Shown here piece after piece: positions 18,187 through 26,363 of a stretch of 64,000 nt of DNA. This DNA is from Dyella amyloliquefaciens (GTDB lineage: Bacteria; Pseudomonadota; Gammaproteobacteria; Xanthomonadales; Rhodanobacteraceae), in the NCBI RefSeq assembly GCF_004296575.1, contig NZ_SAYT01000009.1:1-64000 (forward strand). The letters run 5' to 3'. The notes under the pieces are model-generated. The model was not told the origin of the DNA. It saw only the letters and a list, made by a program, of their open reading frames with translations, and did no database searches. Both the position numbers and the translations under genes were made by a program. Within the stretch, counting starts at the first letter, position 1. The number at the start of each line of letters is the position of its first letter.

Positions 18187-18966
18187 CTAGATATCCAGAT
18201 CAACCGTTACCGGCGTGTGATCCGAAGGTCGCTCCCAGGTCCGCGGCGTGCGATCGATGGCAGCGGCTTTTGCGGCGGATTTCAATGCATCGCCGACCAG
18301 GATCAGGTCGATGCGCAAACCCATGTTGCGCCGGAACGCACCCTGGCGGTAGTCCCACCAAGTGTAGTGTTCACCGGCTGGTTCGAACAGGCGGAAGCTG
18401 TCGTGCAGGCCCAGGTCGGTGATGCGCTTGAGCGCCTCGCGCTCCGGCGGCGAGCACAGAATGTCTTCGCCCCAGGCGACCGGGTCGTACACGTCGCGAT
18501 CATCCGGCGCGATGTTGAAATCACCCAGCACCACCAGGTTCGGATGGCGCTCGATTTCGCGGGCGAGGAACTCGCGCATCTTGGCCAGCCAGTCCAGCTT
18601 GTAGGCGTATTTCTCGTCGCCCACTGCCTTGCCGTTGACCACGTAGAGATCGACCACGCGCACGCCACCGACGGTGGCGGCGAGAATGCGGCGTTGCGGA
18701 TCGTCCAGGTTCGGAATGTCGGTGACGACATCGCCGAACTCGCCATGCACGTCTGCGCGCGCGAGCAGAGCCACGCCGTTGTAGGTCTTCTGGCCGGAGA
18801 ACACCGCGCGATAGCCGGCCGCGGCCAGCTCATCGACGGGGAACTTCGCGTCTTCCAGCTTGGTTTCCTGCAACGCCACCACGTCCGGCTGCGCATCGGC
18901 CAGCCACTGGGTGAGGTGCGGCATGCGCACCTTCAGCGAGTTCACGTTCCATGAGGCGATTTTCAT
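18187..18966 (-). CDS. xthA: Exodeoxyribonuclease III
   Basis: A 259-residue AP endonuclease/3'-exonuclease for base-excision repair. MKIASWNVNSLKVRMPHL, LQETKLED (catalytic Glu), LGDFNIAPDDRDVYDP and the terminal PSDHTPVTVDL (catalytic Asp-His) are diagnostic. The start was set at the family N-terminus, 162 bases inside the longer open frame. prlC ends 52 bases upstream on the same strand. Confidence 0.97.
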   Translation of the reverse strand: MKIASWNVNSLKVRMPHLTQWLADAQPDVVALQETKLEDAKFPVDELAAAGYRAVFSGQKTYNGVALLARADVHGEFGDVVTDIPNLDDPQRRILAATVGGVRVVDLYVVNGKAVGDEKYAYKLDWLAKMREFLAREIERHPNLVVLGDFNIAPDDRDVYDPVAWGEDILCSPPEREALKRITDLGLHDSFRLFEPAGEHYTWWDYRQGAFRRNMGLRIDLILVGDALKSAAKAAAIDRTPRTWERPSDHTPVTVDLDI

Positions 18967-19018
18967 CGGCGCATTGTAACCGCGACCGCCGCCCGCGAAC
19001 GGATGGCGGTCGCGATGC

Positions 19019-21061
19019 TCATGCCAGGCCGTGGCTGCGCAGCAGCGCCTCGGGTTCCGGCGCTCGGCCGCGGAAGGCGACGAAGCTCTCCATGGCCGGG
19101 CGGCTGGCGCCCACCGCAAGGATTTCACGACGGAAGCGGTCGCCGGTAGCGCGGTCGATCACCCCGTGTTCCTCGAACTCGCCGAACGCATCGGCACTCA
19201 GCAGTTCGGCCCACAGGTAACTGTAGTAACCGGCTGCGTAGCCGCCCGCGAAGATGTGCGAGAACGCATGCGGGAAGCGCTGCCATGCGGGTGGATGCAG
19301 TACGGCGACGTCGTGGCGCACGTGCTCCAGCACCTCCATCGCGCGCGCACCCTTCGCCGGCTCGTACTCCAGGTGCAGCAGGAAGTCGAACATGGCGAAT
19401 TCCAGCTGGCGCACGAGGAACAGGCCGGCATGGAAATGCCGCGCCGCCAGCATGCGCTCGAACAGCTCGTCGGGCAGGCGCTCGCCGGTTTCGTAGTGAC
19501 GCGCGAACAAGTCCAGCGCTTCGCGGTTCCAGCCGAAGTTCTCCATGAACTGGCTGGGCAGTTCCACTGCGTCCCACTCCACGCCGTCGATGCCACCGAT
19601 GGACGGCAGCGCGATCTCGGTAAGCAGGTGGTGCAGGCCGTGGCCGAATTCGTGGAACAGGGTGAGCACGTCGTCGTGCGTGAGCAGCGCGGGGCGGCCC
19701 TCGGTCGGCGGTGCGAAATTGCAGGTGAGGAAGGCCACCGGCAGCTGCTCGTGGTCGCCATCTCGGAAGCGGGCGCGGCACACGTCCATCCATGCGCCGC
19801 CACGCTTGCCGTTGCGTGCATAGAGATCCACGTAGGCACCAGCGAACACGCGCCCATCCGCATCGCGCACGTCGTAGTAGAGAACGTCCGCATGCCACGT
19901 ATCGACGTCGTCGCGCACGCTGAGCGAAATGCCGTAGAGGCGCTCGGTGAGGCCGAACAGGCCGTCGATCACCGCCGGCAGCGGGAAGTAGGGCTTGAGC
20001 TGTTCCTCGTCCAGGTCGTACTGCTGCTGGCGCAGCTTCTCCGAGGCGTAGCCCACGTCCCAGGATTCGAGGTTGTCGAGCTTGAGTTCGGTGGTGGCGA
20101 AGTCGCGCAGCTCCACCAGCTCGGCGCGCGCCACCGGCTTGGCGCGTTCGGCGAGATCACGCAGGAACTCCATCACCTGGGCGGGTGATGCCGCCATCTT
20201 GGTGGCCAGCGATTCCTCCGCCGCGTTCGCGAAGCCGAGCAGCTGGGCTGCCTCGAAGCGCAACGCCATGATGCGGTCGATGCGTTCGCTGTTGTCGAAC
20301 TTGCCGGCGTGCGGTCCCTGGTCGGAAGCGCGCGTCTGGTACGCCCAGTACACGCGTTCGCGCAGGCCACGGTTGTCGGCGTAAGTGAGTACGGCCTGCA
20401 CGCTGGGCTGCTTGAGCGTGACGAGGTAACCCTCGAGCTTCTGCTCCTTGGCGTACTGGCGCAGCACCGCGCGGCCGGATTCGGGAATGCCGGCGAGGTC
20501 GCGTTCGTCGGTGATGTGCTCGTGCCACGCATCCGTCGCATCGAGCACGGCGTTGGAAAACTCGGTGGACAGGCGGCTGAGCTCCACGCCGATCTCGCGG
20601 AAGCGGGTGCGTGCCGGCTCTTCCAGCGCCACGCCGGACAGCCGGAAGTCGCGCAACGCGTGTTCCACCAGCGCACGTTCCGGGCGCGGCAGGCTGGCGA
20701 AGTCGGGCGCATCGGCCAGCGCCTGCACGGCCTGGTAGAGCGCGCGGTTCTGGCCCAGCTCGATGGCGTGGTCGGTGAGCTTTTCTTCCGCTGGTCCGTA
20801 GACCTTGCGCAGCGCTTCGCTGTCGGCCACGGAGTGCAGGTGGCTCACCGGCGCCCAGGCGCGGGCGAGGCGTTGCTCGAGACGTTCCTGCGGGAGCATC
20901 ACGCTGGCGAAATCGTGCGGCGCGCCGGGGGCGATCAGCGCATCGATACCGGTGCGATAGTCGGCCAGGATGGTGTCGATGGCGGGGGTGACCTGCTCGG
21001 GTCGGATCTGCGAAAACGCCGGCAGCGCGTCATCGGCCAGCAGCGGATTGTCTTGTTCCAT
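19019..21061 (-). CDS. prlC: Oligopeptidase A (M3 family metallopeptidase)
   Basis: A 680-residue cytosolic zinc peptidase that degrades short peptides, including cleaved signal peptides. The zinc site HEFGHG lies near residue 468, with the third ligand Glu about 28 residues later (GIDGVEWDAVELPSQFMENF region). Length and the N-terminal FSQIRPEQVTPAIDTIL match OpdA. The gene starts 383 bases from the divergent patatin gene; most of that gap is a nested inverted-repeat structure, leaving about 115 bases for its promoter. Confidence 0.96.
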   Translation of the reverse strand: MEQDNPLLADDALPAFSQIRPEQVTPAIDTILADYRTGIDALIAPGAPHDFASVMLPQERLEQRLARAWAPVSHLHSVADSEALRKVYGPAEEKLTDHAIELGQNRALYQAVQALADAPDFASLPRPERALVEHALRDFRLSGVALEEPARTRFREIGVELSRLSTEFSNAVLDATDAWHEHITDERDLAGIPESGRAVLRQYAKEQKLEGYLVTLKQPSVQAVLTYADNRGLRERVYWAYQTRASDQGPHAGKFDNSERIDRIMALRFEAAQLLGFANAAEESLATKMAASPAQVMEFLRDLAERAKPVARAELVELRDFATTELKLDNLESWDVGYASEKLRQQQYDLDEEQLKPYFPLPAVIDGLFGLTERLYGISLSVRDDVDTWHADVLYYDVRDADGRVFAGAYVDLYARNGKRGGAWMDVCRARFRDGDHEQLPVAFLTCNFAPPTEGRPALLTHDDVLTLFHEFGHGLHHLLTEIALPSIGGIDGVEWDAVELPSQFMENFGWNREALDLFARHYETGERLPDELFERMLAARHFHAGLFLVRQLEFAMFDFLLHLEYEPAKGARAMEVLEHVRHDVAVLHPPAWQRFPHAFSHIFAGGYAAGYYSYLWAELLSADAFGEFEEHGVIDRATGDRFRREILAVGASRPAMESFVAFRGRAPEPEALLRSHGLA

Positions 21062-21178
21062 TGAATTCCTCCAGTCGCGCCAGCGTGGCGACCCGATCTG
21101 GCGAAATCAAGCGCGCCGCCAGCGTCTAGCCAGCCTGCGCTCATGATTTGTCACATCCCCTGCCTAACCTTCCGGCAT

Positions 21179-21475
21179 GCGTAAGGCGACACTGGGCAAA
21201 TATCACCACCGTCATGATGTCTGGAAGGCCCGCTGGCGGCGCCGCACGGCGCCGACAAGACTGGCCGTCTTGTCAAGCCGGGCGGCGCCGCCAGCGGGCC
21301 TTCCAGACATCACCCCATCCATTCAAATCCAGTGCGTGGGGCCCGTCGTGTCTGTCCACAGGCCTTCGGTCCGTTGCCTCGACAGACAACCAGTCTGCCT
21401 TCGCCAACCGCCCTGTGCCCTGCGAACAGACAGGACGGGTGACGATGGCGATATTTGCCCAGTGTCGCCTTATGC
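21179..21475. repeat. Nested multi-stem inverted-repeat element
   Basis: Outer arms 21,179-21,213 and 21,441-21,475 pair over 35 bases with three mismatches. Inside, with only one unpaired base on each side, three helices sit edge to edge. Stem A (21,215-21,245 / 21,282-21,312) is a perfect 31-bp arm, closed further by CGGC/GCCG and a perfect GACAAGAC/GTCTTGTC hairpin with a five-base loop. Stem B is CCCCA/TGGGG (21,313-21,341). Stem C (21,342-21,355 / 21,426-21,439) has 14 pairs with one mismatch and inner hairpins such as CAGAC/GTCTG. The right outer arm contains the first codons of the downstream gene. Could be a MITE-like insertion, a structured leader RNA or a cruciform site. Confidence 0.85.
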
Positions 21476-23187
21476 CTGATTTCTCCGCTCTGCTGCGTCG
21501 AAGCGACGTGTTCGGGCACCTGGGGGACGAGGCGCTCGCCGCGCTGGCCCCTGAACTCCATTGGTTTTCGCTCCCCGGCGGCCGCACCTTGTTCCACCGG
21601 AATGACCCGGCCGATGCCTTGTACCTGGTGGTGCGGGGCAGTCTGGGCGTGTTCGACGGACCCACCGAACGGGTGCGCCTGGTGGCCGCCGGGGACAGCG
21701 TGGGCGAAGTCGGACTGATCACCGGCGAAAGTCGACAGCACACGGCCCGCGCCCTGCGCGATACCGAGTTGCTGCGGCTGGATCGCGTCGCCTTCGAGGC
21801 CCTGGTGCGCGAACATCCGCACGCCATGCTGGGGGTGGCGCGCCTGGCCATTGCGCGGCTGCAGGAACGCATGCGCGGCGACCAGCCTCCCGATGCGCCG
21901 CGCACCTTTGCGCTGCTGCCGGCGGACCCCGAGGTGCCGGCGCGTTCGCTGGCCATGCAGCTGGCGATCGAGCTTGAACAGTGGGGCAGCTGCCTGGTGA
22001 TCGACGCCGAGCACGGCGCCGGACGGGGCAGCGACTGGTTCGCCGAGAAGGAATCGCAGGTGCGCTTCCTTATCTATCTGGACAGCACCGGCGACAGCCA
22101 TTGGCGCCAGCGCTGCCTGCGCCAGGCGGATGTGCTGCTGTTGCCGGCCATGGCCTCGCGAGCGGCGCACCCCTGGCCCGAGGCCATGCCGCGCGACCCC
22201 GCCCTGGCCGGCCACCGCACACGCCACCTGATCCTGCTGCATGCCGGACGACAGCCCAGCCTGGGCGCCGCCCAACGCTGGCGCAGCCAGTTCAGCGGCG
22301 AGCTGCAGCACCATCATGTCGGCGGACGTACCGATATTGCCCGGCTGGCGCGCCTGGTCAGCGGCCACGCCCGCGGACTGGTGCTGGCCGGCGGCGGCGC
22401 CCGTGGCGTGGCGCACTTCGGGGCCCTGCGCGCGTTGCACGAGGCCGGTCGTACGTTCGATGCCGTCGGCGGTACCAGTATCGGCGCCATCATCGGCGCC
22501 GGGGTCGCCGCGGGCTGGGAGCTGGAGGAGATGGTGGAGGACTTCCACCGCCACTTCGTGGAAGGCCGCCCGCTGTCGGACTGGACCGTGCCGGTGGTGG
22601 CACTCACCCGCGGCCGGCGCGCGGCAAGCATGCTGCGCCACGCCTTCGGCGCACTCGCGATCGAAGACCTCAGCATGCCGTTCTTCTGCGTCTCCACCTG
22701 CCTGTCGGGCGAGGGCATGGTGGTGCATCGGCGGGGACCGCTGTGGCTGTGGCTGCGCGCGTCCAGCGCCATCCCGGGCGTCCTGCCGCCAGTGCTGAAC
22801 CAGGGGCGCGTCTATGTGGACGGCGCTCTGGTCGACAATTTGCCCACCGACGTGATGGCTTGCGATGGCATTGCGCACATCACCGCCATCGACATCCGTG
22901 CGGAGATCTCGCTGCTCACCACCGCCGAGGAGTTCGCGACGCCTCCCTGGTGGCAGCTGCTGTGGCGCAATCAGGACATCCGTCGTCCCGGCCTGGTGTC
23001 CACACTGGTACGCGCCGCCATGGTCAACAGCGAAGGCCCGAGCGAGCACCGACGCGAACGCGCGGACCTGCTCATCACGCCACCGCTGGAACACATCGGC
23101 ATGCTGGACTGGAAGGACTGGCAACGCGCGGTCGACGCCGGCTACGTGCACACCATGAAGATGCTGGAGAAACAGCAGCCACTGTAG
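21445..23187 (+). CDS. Cyclic-nucleotide-binding domain plus patatin-like phospholipase (NTE family)
   Basis: A 580-residue fusion. Residues ~12-140 form a cNMP-binding jelly roll (PADALYLVVRGSLGVFDG, GDSVGEVGLITGESR). A linker of about 165 residues precedes the patatin domain: GGGARGVAHFG (about 316-326), GGTSIG with nucleophile Ser345, and VDGALVDNLP with dyad Asp459. This order matches bacterial neuropathy-target-esterase-like lysophospholipases. The start at 21,445 has AGGACGGG six bases upstream; the alternative ATG at 21,472 lacks a ribosome-binding site. Both lie in the right arm of the inverted-repeat element, so folding could hide the start. Confidence 0.9.
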   Translation: MAIFAQCRLMPDFSALLRRSDVFGHLGDEALAALAPELHWFSLPGGRTLFHRNDPADALYLVVRGSLGVFDGPTERVRLVAAGDSVGEVGLITGESRQHTARALRDTELLRLDRVAFEALVREHPHAMLGVARLAIARLQERMRGDQPPDAPRTFALLPADPEVPARSLAMQLAIELEQWGSCLVIDAEHGAGRGSDWFAEKESQVRFLIYLDSTGDSHWRQRCLRQADVLLLPAMASRAAHPWPEAMPRDPALAGHRTRHLILLHAGRQPSLGAAQRWRSQFSGELQHHHVGGRTDIARLARLVSGHARGLVLAGGGARGVAHFGALRALHEAGRTFDAVGGTSIGAIIGAGVAAGWELEEMVEDFHRHFVEGRPLSDWTVPVVALTRGRRAASMLRHAFGALAIEDLSMPFFCVSTCLSGEGMVVHRRGPLWLWLRASSAIPGVLPPVLNQGRVYVDGALVDNLPTDVMACDGIAHITAIDIRAEISLLTTAEEFATPPWWQLLWRNQDIRRPGLVSTLVRAAMVNSEGPSEHRRERADLLITPPLEHIGMLDWKDWQRAVDAGYVHTMKMLEKQQPL

Positions 23188-23305
23188 GAGCGCACCCAGT
23201 GCGCGAAAAGCCAACGAAGCGCTGACGCCGTGAGCGGCATGTCGCGGAAACCTGAAACTGCAGCGATGATGCGATGCCGCGATCGCGCACTGGGTGCGCT
23301 CCTAC
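23184..23305. repeat. Inverted pair of REP-like elements (variant)
   Basis: Copies at 23,184-23,206 and 23,281-23,305 carry the variant core GGAGCGCACCCAGTGCGCG and its reverse complement. The first begins on the last codon of the patatin gene. They separate two co-directional genes, so they may attenuate read-through. Confidence 0.82.
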
Positions 23306-23341
23306 AGGTGATAAGACGGGCGACGGGGTTACCATAGGCGC

Positions 23342-23878
23342 ATGGATCCTCTACGCAAATACAAGGGCATCTGGCCCACCCTGCACCAGCGCGTGTACGT
23401 CGACCCGATGGCCAGCGTGATCGGCGATGTCGAACTCGCTGATGACGTGTCGATCTGGCCCGGCGCCGTGCTGCGCGGCGACGTCAACTTCATCCGTATC
23501 GGTGCGCGCACCAATGTGCAGGACGGCGCCATCGTGCATGTCACGCACGATGGTCCGTATACGCCGGGTGGCACGCCCACCATCGTCGGCGAGGGCGTCA
23601 CCGTCGGCCATGCCGCCGTGCTGCACGCCTGCACCATCGAGGACTACTGCCTGATCGGCATGCACGCGGTGGTGCTTGATGGCGCAGTGGTGAAGAAACA
23701 CGGCTTCGTCGGCGCGGGCAGCGTGATCCCGCCGGGCAAAGTGGTGGGCGAGGCCGAGCTGTGGCTGGGTAATCCGGCAAAGCGCGTGCGCGTGCTCACC
23801 GACAAGCAAATCGAGCAGCTGCACTACTCGGCCGACCACTACGTGCGGCTGAAGGACGAGTACCTCGCCGCGCAATGA
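23342..23878 (+). CDS. Gamma-class carbonic anhydrase family protein (YrdA/CaiE-like)
   Basis: A 178-residue left-handed beta-helix protein. Hexapeptide repeats (GDVELADDVSIWPGAVLRGD) and the metal-site histidines in IVHVTHDG and GEGVTVGHAAVLHACTIED fit the gamma-carbonic-anhydrase fold. Whether it hydrates CO2 is not certain, since many YrdA-type members show little activity. The stop codon overlaps the start of the following phosphatase gene by four bases, so the two are translationally coupled. Confidence 0.92.
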   Translation: MDPLRKYKGIWPTLHQRVYVDPMASVIGDVELADDVSIWPGAVLRGDVNFIRIGARTNVQDGAIVHVTHDGPYTPGGTPTIVGEGVTVGHAAVLHACTIEDYCLIGMHAVVLDGAVVKKHGFVGAGSVIPPGKVVGEAELWLGNPAKRVRVLTDKQIEQLHYSADHYVRLKDEYLAAQ

Positions 23879-24204
23879 AGCCGCGACGCGTATTGTTCCT
23901 GTGCAGTCGCCACCGGCTGCGCAGTCCTACTGCCGCGGCGGTGTTCGCGAACTGGCCCGACATCGAGGTCGATTCCGCCGGGTTGGCCGACGACGCGGAA
24001 ACGCCGCTATCCGCCGACCAGCTGGTCTGGGCCGACCTCATCGTGGTGATGGAAAGCCCGCATCGCCGTCGCCTGCAGGCGCGCCACGGATCGCAGCTGC
24101 GCGGCAAGCGCATGGTCTGCCTGGATATCCCCGACCGCTACGACCATATGCAGCCCGAACTGGTCGAGCTGTTGCTTCGCAAGGTGGGACCGCTGCTGCG
24201 CTGA
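23875..24204 (+). CDS. Small predicted protein-tyrosine phosphatase (COG4551 type)
   Basis: A 109-residue protein. LFLCSRHRLRSPTAA contains the C-x5-R-S phosphatase loop (Cys10, Arg16), and CLDIPDRYDHM carries the aspartates expected as general acid. It is shorter than classical low-molecular-weight phosphatases and matches the compact COG4551 type with the motif DSAGLADDAETPLS. It overlaps the carbonic-anhydrase-like gene by four bases. Substrate unknown. Confidence 0.87.
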   Translation: MKPRRVLFLCSRHRLRSPTAAAVFANWPDIEVDSAGLADDAETPLSADQLVWADLIVVMESPHRRRLQARHGSQLRGKRMVCLDIPDRYDHMQPELVELLLRKVGPLLR

Positions 24205-24208
24205 GCGC

Positions 24209-24745
24209 TTACTGCGCCGGGCCGCCCGCGGACTGCTGTGCCTGGATGACCGCGGCGCGCGCTTCGTCCTGATGGATCTGGATCTGCCGCTGCGCATCGA
24301 GCTTGCCGCCCAGTAGCGACAGGATGTAGTTGGTGCTGTCGAATTCGCGCAACAGTGACAGTTCGCGCTGCGCTTCGTCCAGGCTGTTATCGTTGATCGA
24401 ACGCTCCACGTCGGCCGACGCGGCCGGGAAGGCATCGTGCAGCTGTTCCATTGCCGCCTTGTTCTGCGGGTCGAGCTGAAGCACGGAGAGATAAAACTCG
24501 TAGGCGTTGCTGCCCGCCGGCGCCACCAGGCGCTGCTCGTTCACCGCCGTCTTGGCGAGATCGAGCAGGATCGTGACGCCACTGTCGTCCTTGCCATCCG
24601 AAGCCTGGCCGCCCGCGGAGGCAATGACCGAGGTCTTGCCGCCGCCCAGCCACCAGAACACGCCGCCCGCGACGGCGAACGCCGCGACCAGGGAAGCAAC
24701 CACAAGTACGCGCCGGTTCGGCGCAGAAGACACTGGACTGGACAT
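24209..24745 (-). CDS. Single-span membrane protein, shortened paralogue of the adjacent TonB-like protein
   Basis: 178 residues: a cytoplasmic N-terminus, one membrane span (VLVVASLVAAFAVAGGVFWW) and a periplasmic helical domain. That domain (QRLVAPAGSNAYEFYLSVL, LDEAQRELSLLREFDSTNYILSLL) is clearly related to residues ~60-170 of the protein at 25,207-26,211 (QRLLAPAGNNAFESYLAVL, DAEAQRQIELLARADPQNYTLTLL). The C-terminal TonB domain is missing and the protein ends in a Gln/Ala-rich stretch. It may interact with or antagonise the full-length paralogue. Function unknown. Confidence 0.8.
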   Translation of the reverse strand: MSSPVSSAPNRRVLVVASLVAAFAVAGGVFWWLGGGKTSVIASAGGQASDGKDDSGVTILLDLAKTAVNEQRLVAPAGSNAYEFYLSVLQLDPQNKAAMEQLHDAFPAASADVERSINDNSLDEAQRELSLLREFDSTNYILSLLGGKLDAQRQIQIHQDEARAAVIQAQQSAGGPAQ

Positions 24746-24868
24746 GGCACCGCTGCAGTGGAATACCGCGCGCAGGGCCGACTGTTCCTCAATCGCCCCG
24801 GCGGAACTGTCACATTAGCGACGCCAGATGTCAGCGATGTGACTTGTCTGGACGTCCAAACGCATCGA

Positions 24869-25159
24869 TCAGCTGAAGTGGCCGCCGATGATGCGGCCGT
24901 CCTTGTCCAGCTCGGGATAGTAGCGGCTGTTGTTGGTACGGAACTCCAGCGTGGTGACGCCGCCCGGCATCACCAGCAGCACGTCGGGATAGCGCGCGCG
25001 GAACTGATCGGGCGTCGGATGCGTCGCGATGAACGCATCGAACGCCTTCATGTCGGTGACGTAGCCGTGCACGACGACAGGCTCAGGCTGCGTCATCTCG
25101 TGGCAGCCGCCGAGCGCAAACGCCGTGGCGAGAACGGCGGTGATCAGCGAACGGTGCAT
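24869..25159 (-). CDS. Small lipoprotein sharing a domain with the LptM-like protein at 34.6 kb
   Basis: A 96-residue lipoprotein: MHRSLITAVLATAFALGGC gives a lipobox (LGGC). The mature domain (VVVHGYVTDMKAFDAFIATH, PTPDQFRARYPDVLLVMPG, LEFRTNNSRYYPELDKDGR) is about 70 % identical by eye to the C-terminal domain of the 120-residue protein at 34,568-34,930. That second copy is attached to an LptM head; this one is not. It lies between the two TonB-related genes on the same strand. Function unknown. Confidence 0.82.
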   Translation of the reverse strand: MHRSLITAVLATAFALGGCHEMTQPEPVVVHGYVTDMKAFDAFIATHPTPDQFRARYPDVLLVMPGGVTTLEFRTNNSRYYPELDKDGRIIGGHFS

Positions 25160-25206
25160 GGCATCTCTCCGTGACGGGCTCGCCGCGGATTATGCGCCTG
25201 GCGCAC

Positions 25207-26211
25207 TCAGAGGCGGAACTCGATGCGCTGGCGCACCTGGGAAACCACCGTCTTGCCGTCCTGCGCGCCCGGCGTGAACTGCCAGCGCGACACCGCAACG
25301 AGTGCCGCGCGATCGAACACGTAGCGGGGGTCGGCATCGGCGACGCTGGCGCCGGTGACCGAGCCGTCGGTCTGCACGGTGAACACCACATCGACCCAGC
25401 CTTGCCGCCGCGTGCGTCGCGCCTCGGCCGGATAAACCGGTTCGACACGCTTCGTCAGTACTGGTGCGGCATTACCGTTCGCGTCCGTCGAGACGGGACG
25501 GGCACGCACGGTCGACCGCGGCGCCGCCTCGACCGTGGTGGATTCCACCTGCAGTCGTGCAATGGCCTGCTCCGCCGGCGTGAGGGCCGTCGATGGCTTG
25601 GGGGCAGGTGGTGTCGGTGCGGGTTGCACGGCGGGTGCCGCCGGGACCGGGACCGGCGCCACGACATGGTTTGCCACCACGGCGGCCGGAGCTTCGCGCT
25701 TTGCTGGCTGCTGCGCCTGCTGAGCGATTGCATCGCGCCGTGCCTGCAACTTCGATTGCAGCAGGGTCAGTGTGTAGTTCTGCGGATCAGCCCTGGCGAG
25801 CAACTCGATCTGGCGTTGCGCTTCGGCATCGCTGCCTTCGTCGATGGTCTGTTCGGCAGCGTGCGCCGCGAACGGGAAGGTCTCGCGCAGGGCGTCCTGC
25901 GCCGCGCGATTGCCGGGCTCGCGCTTGAGCACAGCCAGGTACGACTCGAATGCGTTGTTTCCGGCCGGCGCCAGCAGACGCTGCGCAGCCAGGGCCTGGC
26001 GGGCGTGCTGCAGCAGTTCGTCGGTACCGGCGCCTTCGCGCACGATCGGCCCCGAGGCGGCCACCACGTCCTGGGCCGGTTCGTCAGTGCCAGCGCTGTA
26101 CTTGAGTTTCCAGAAGATCGCCGCAGCGGCAGCGACGATGAGGACGATGACGATCAACAACCCGTGGCGGACGACGCCACGATGACGATGGTGCGACGAG
26201 GCGGGTGACAT
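25207..26211 (-). CDS. TonB-family energy-transducer-like protein
   Basis: A 334-residue protein with a short cytoplasmic tail, one membrane span (HGLLIVIVLIVAAAAAIFW), a helical periplasmic domain (about residues 60-170), a Pro/Ala-rich linker (PAAPAVQPAPTPPAPKPSTA) and a C-terminal TonB domain (KRVEPVYPAEARRTRRQGWV, VSRWQFTPGAQDGK). TonB domains contact outer-membrane receptors and pass on proton-motive force through ExbBD, none of which is nearby. The extra helical domain and the adjacent TonB-less paralogue make this an unusual variant. Start chosen as the ATG nearest the membrane span. Confidence 0.85.
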   Translation of the reverse strand: MSPASSHHRHRGVVRHGLLIVIVLIVAAAAAIFWKLKYSAGTDEPAQDVVAASGPIVREGAGTDELLQHARQALAAQRLLAPAGNNAFESYLAVLKREPGNRAAQDALRETFPFAAHAAEQTIDEGSDAEAQRQIELLARADPQNYTLTLLQSKLQARRDAIAQQAQQPAKREAPAAVVANHVVAPVPVPAAPAVQPAPTPPAPKPSTALTPAEQAIARLQVESTTVEAAPRSTVRARPVSTDANGNAAPVLTKRVEPVYPAEARRTRRQGWVDVVFTVQTDGSVTGASVADADPRYVFDRAALVAVSRWQFTPGAQDGKTVVSQVRQRIEFRL

Positions 26212-26363
26212 GGCGGCAGACACCGGGGGAGGGAGGCCGACGCACCAGCGCGTCGACGGGCGCGCCACTTTAGTGAGGCCATGTTGCGAAGATGTTGCCT
26301 GCCTGCGCCAGTTGTGACGCAGCGCACACGCGGTTCTGACCGCCGCGTGTGCGCAACGCTTGC

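Noticed and set aside
23340-24204. Mobile-element or phage remnant near the inverted-repeat element
   Set aside because: No transposase, integrase or phage gene is present from 21 to 24 kb; XerC at 36.5 kb is the housekeeping recombinase.
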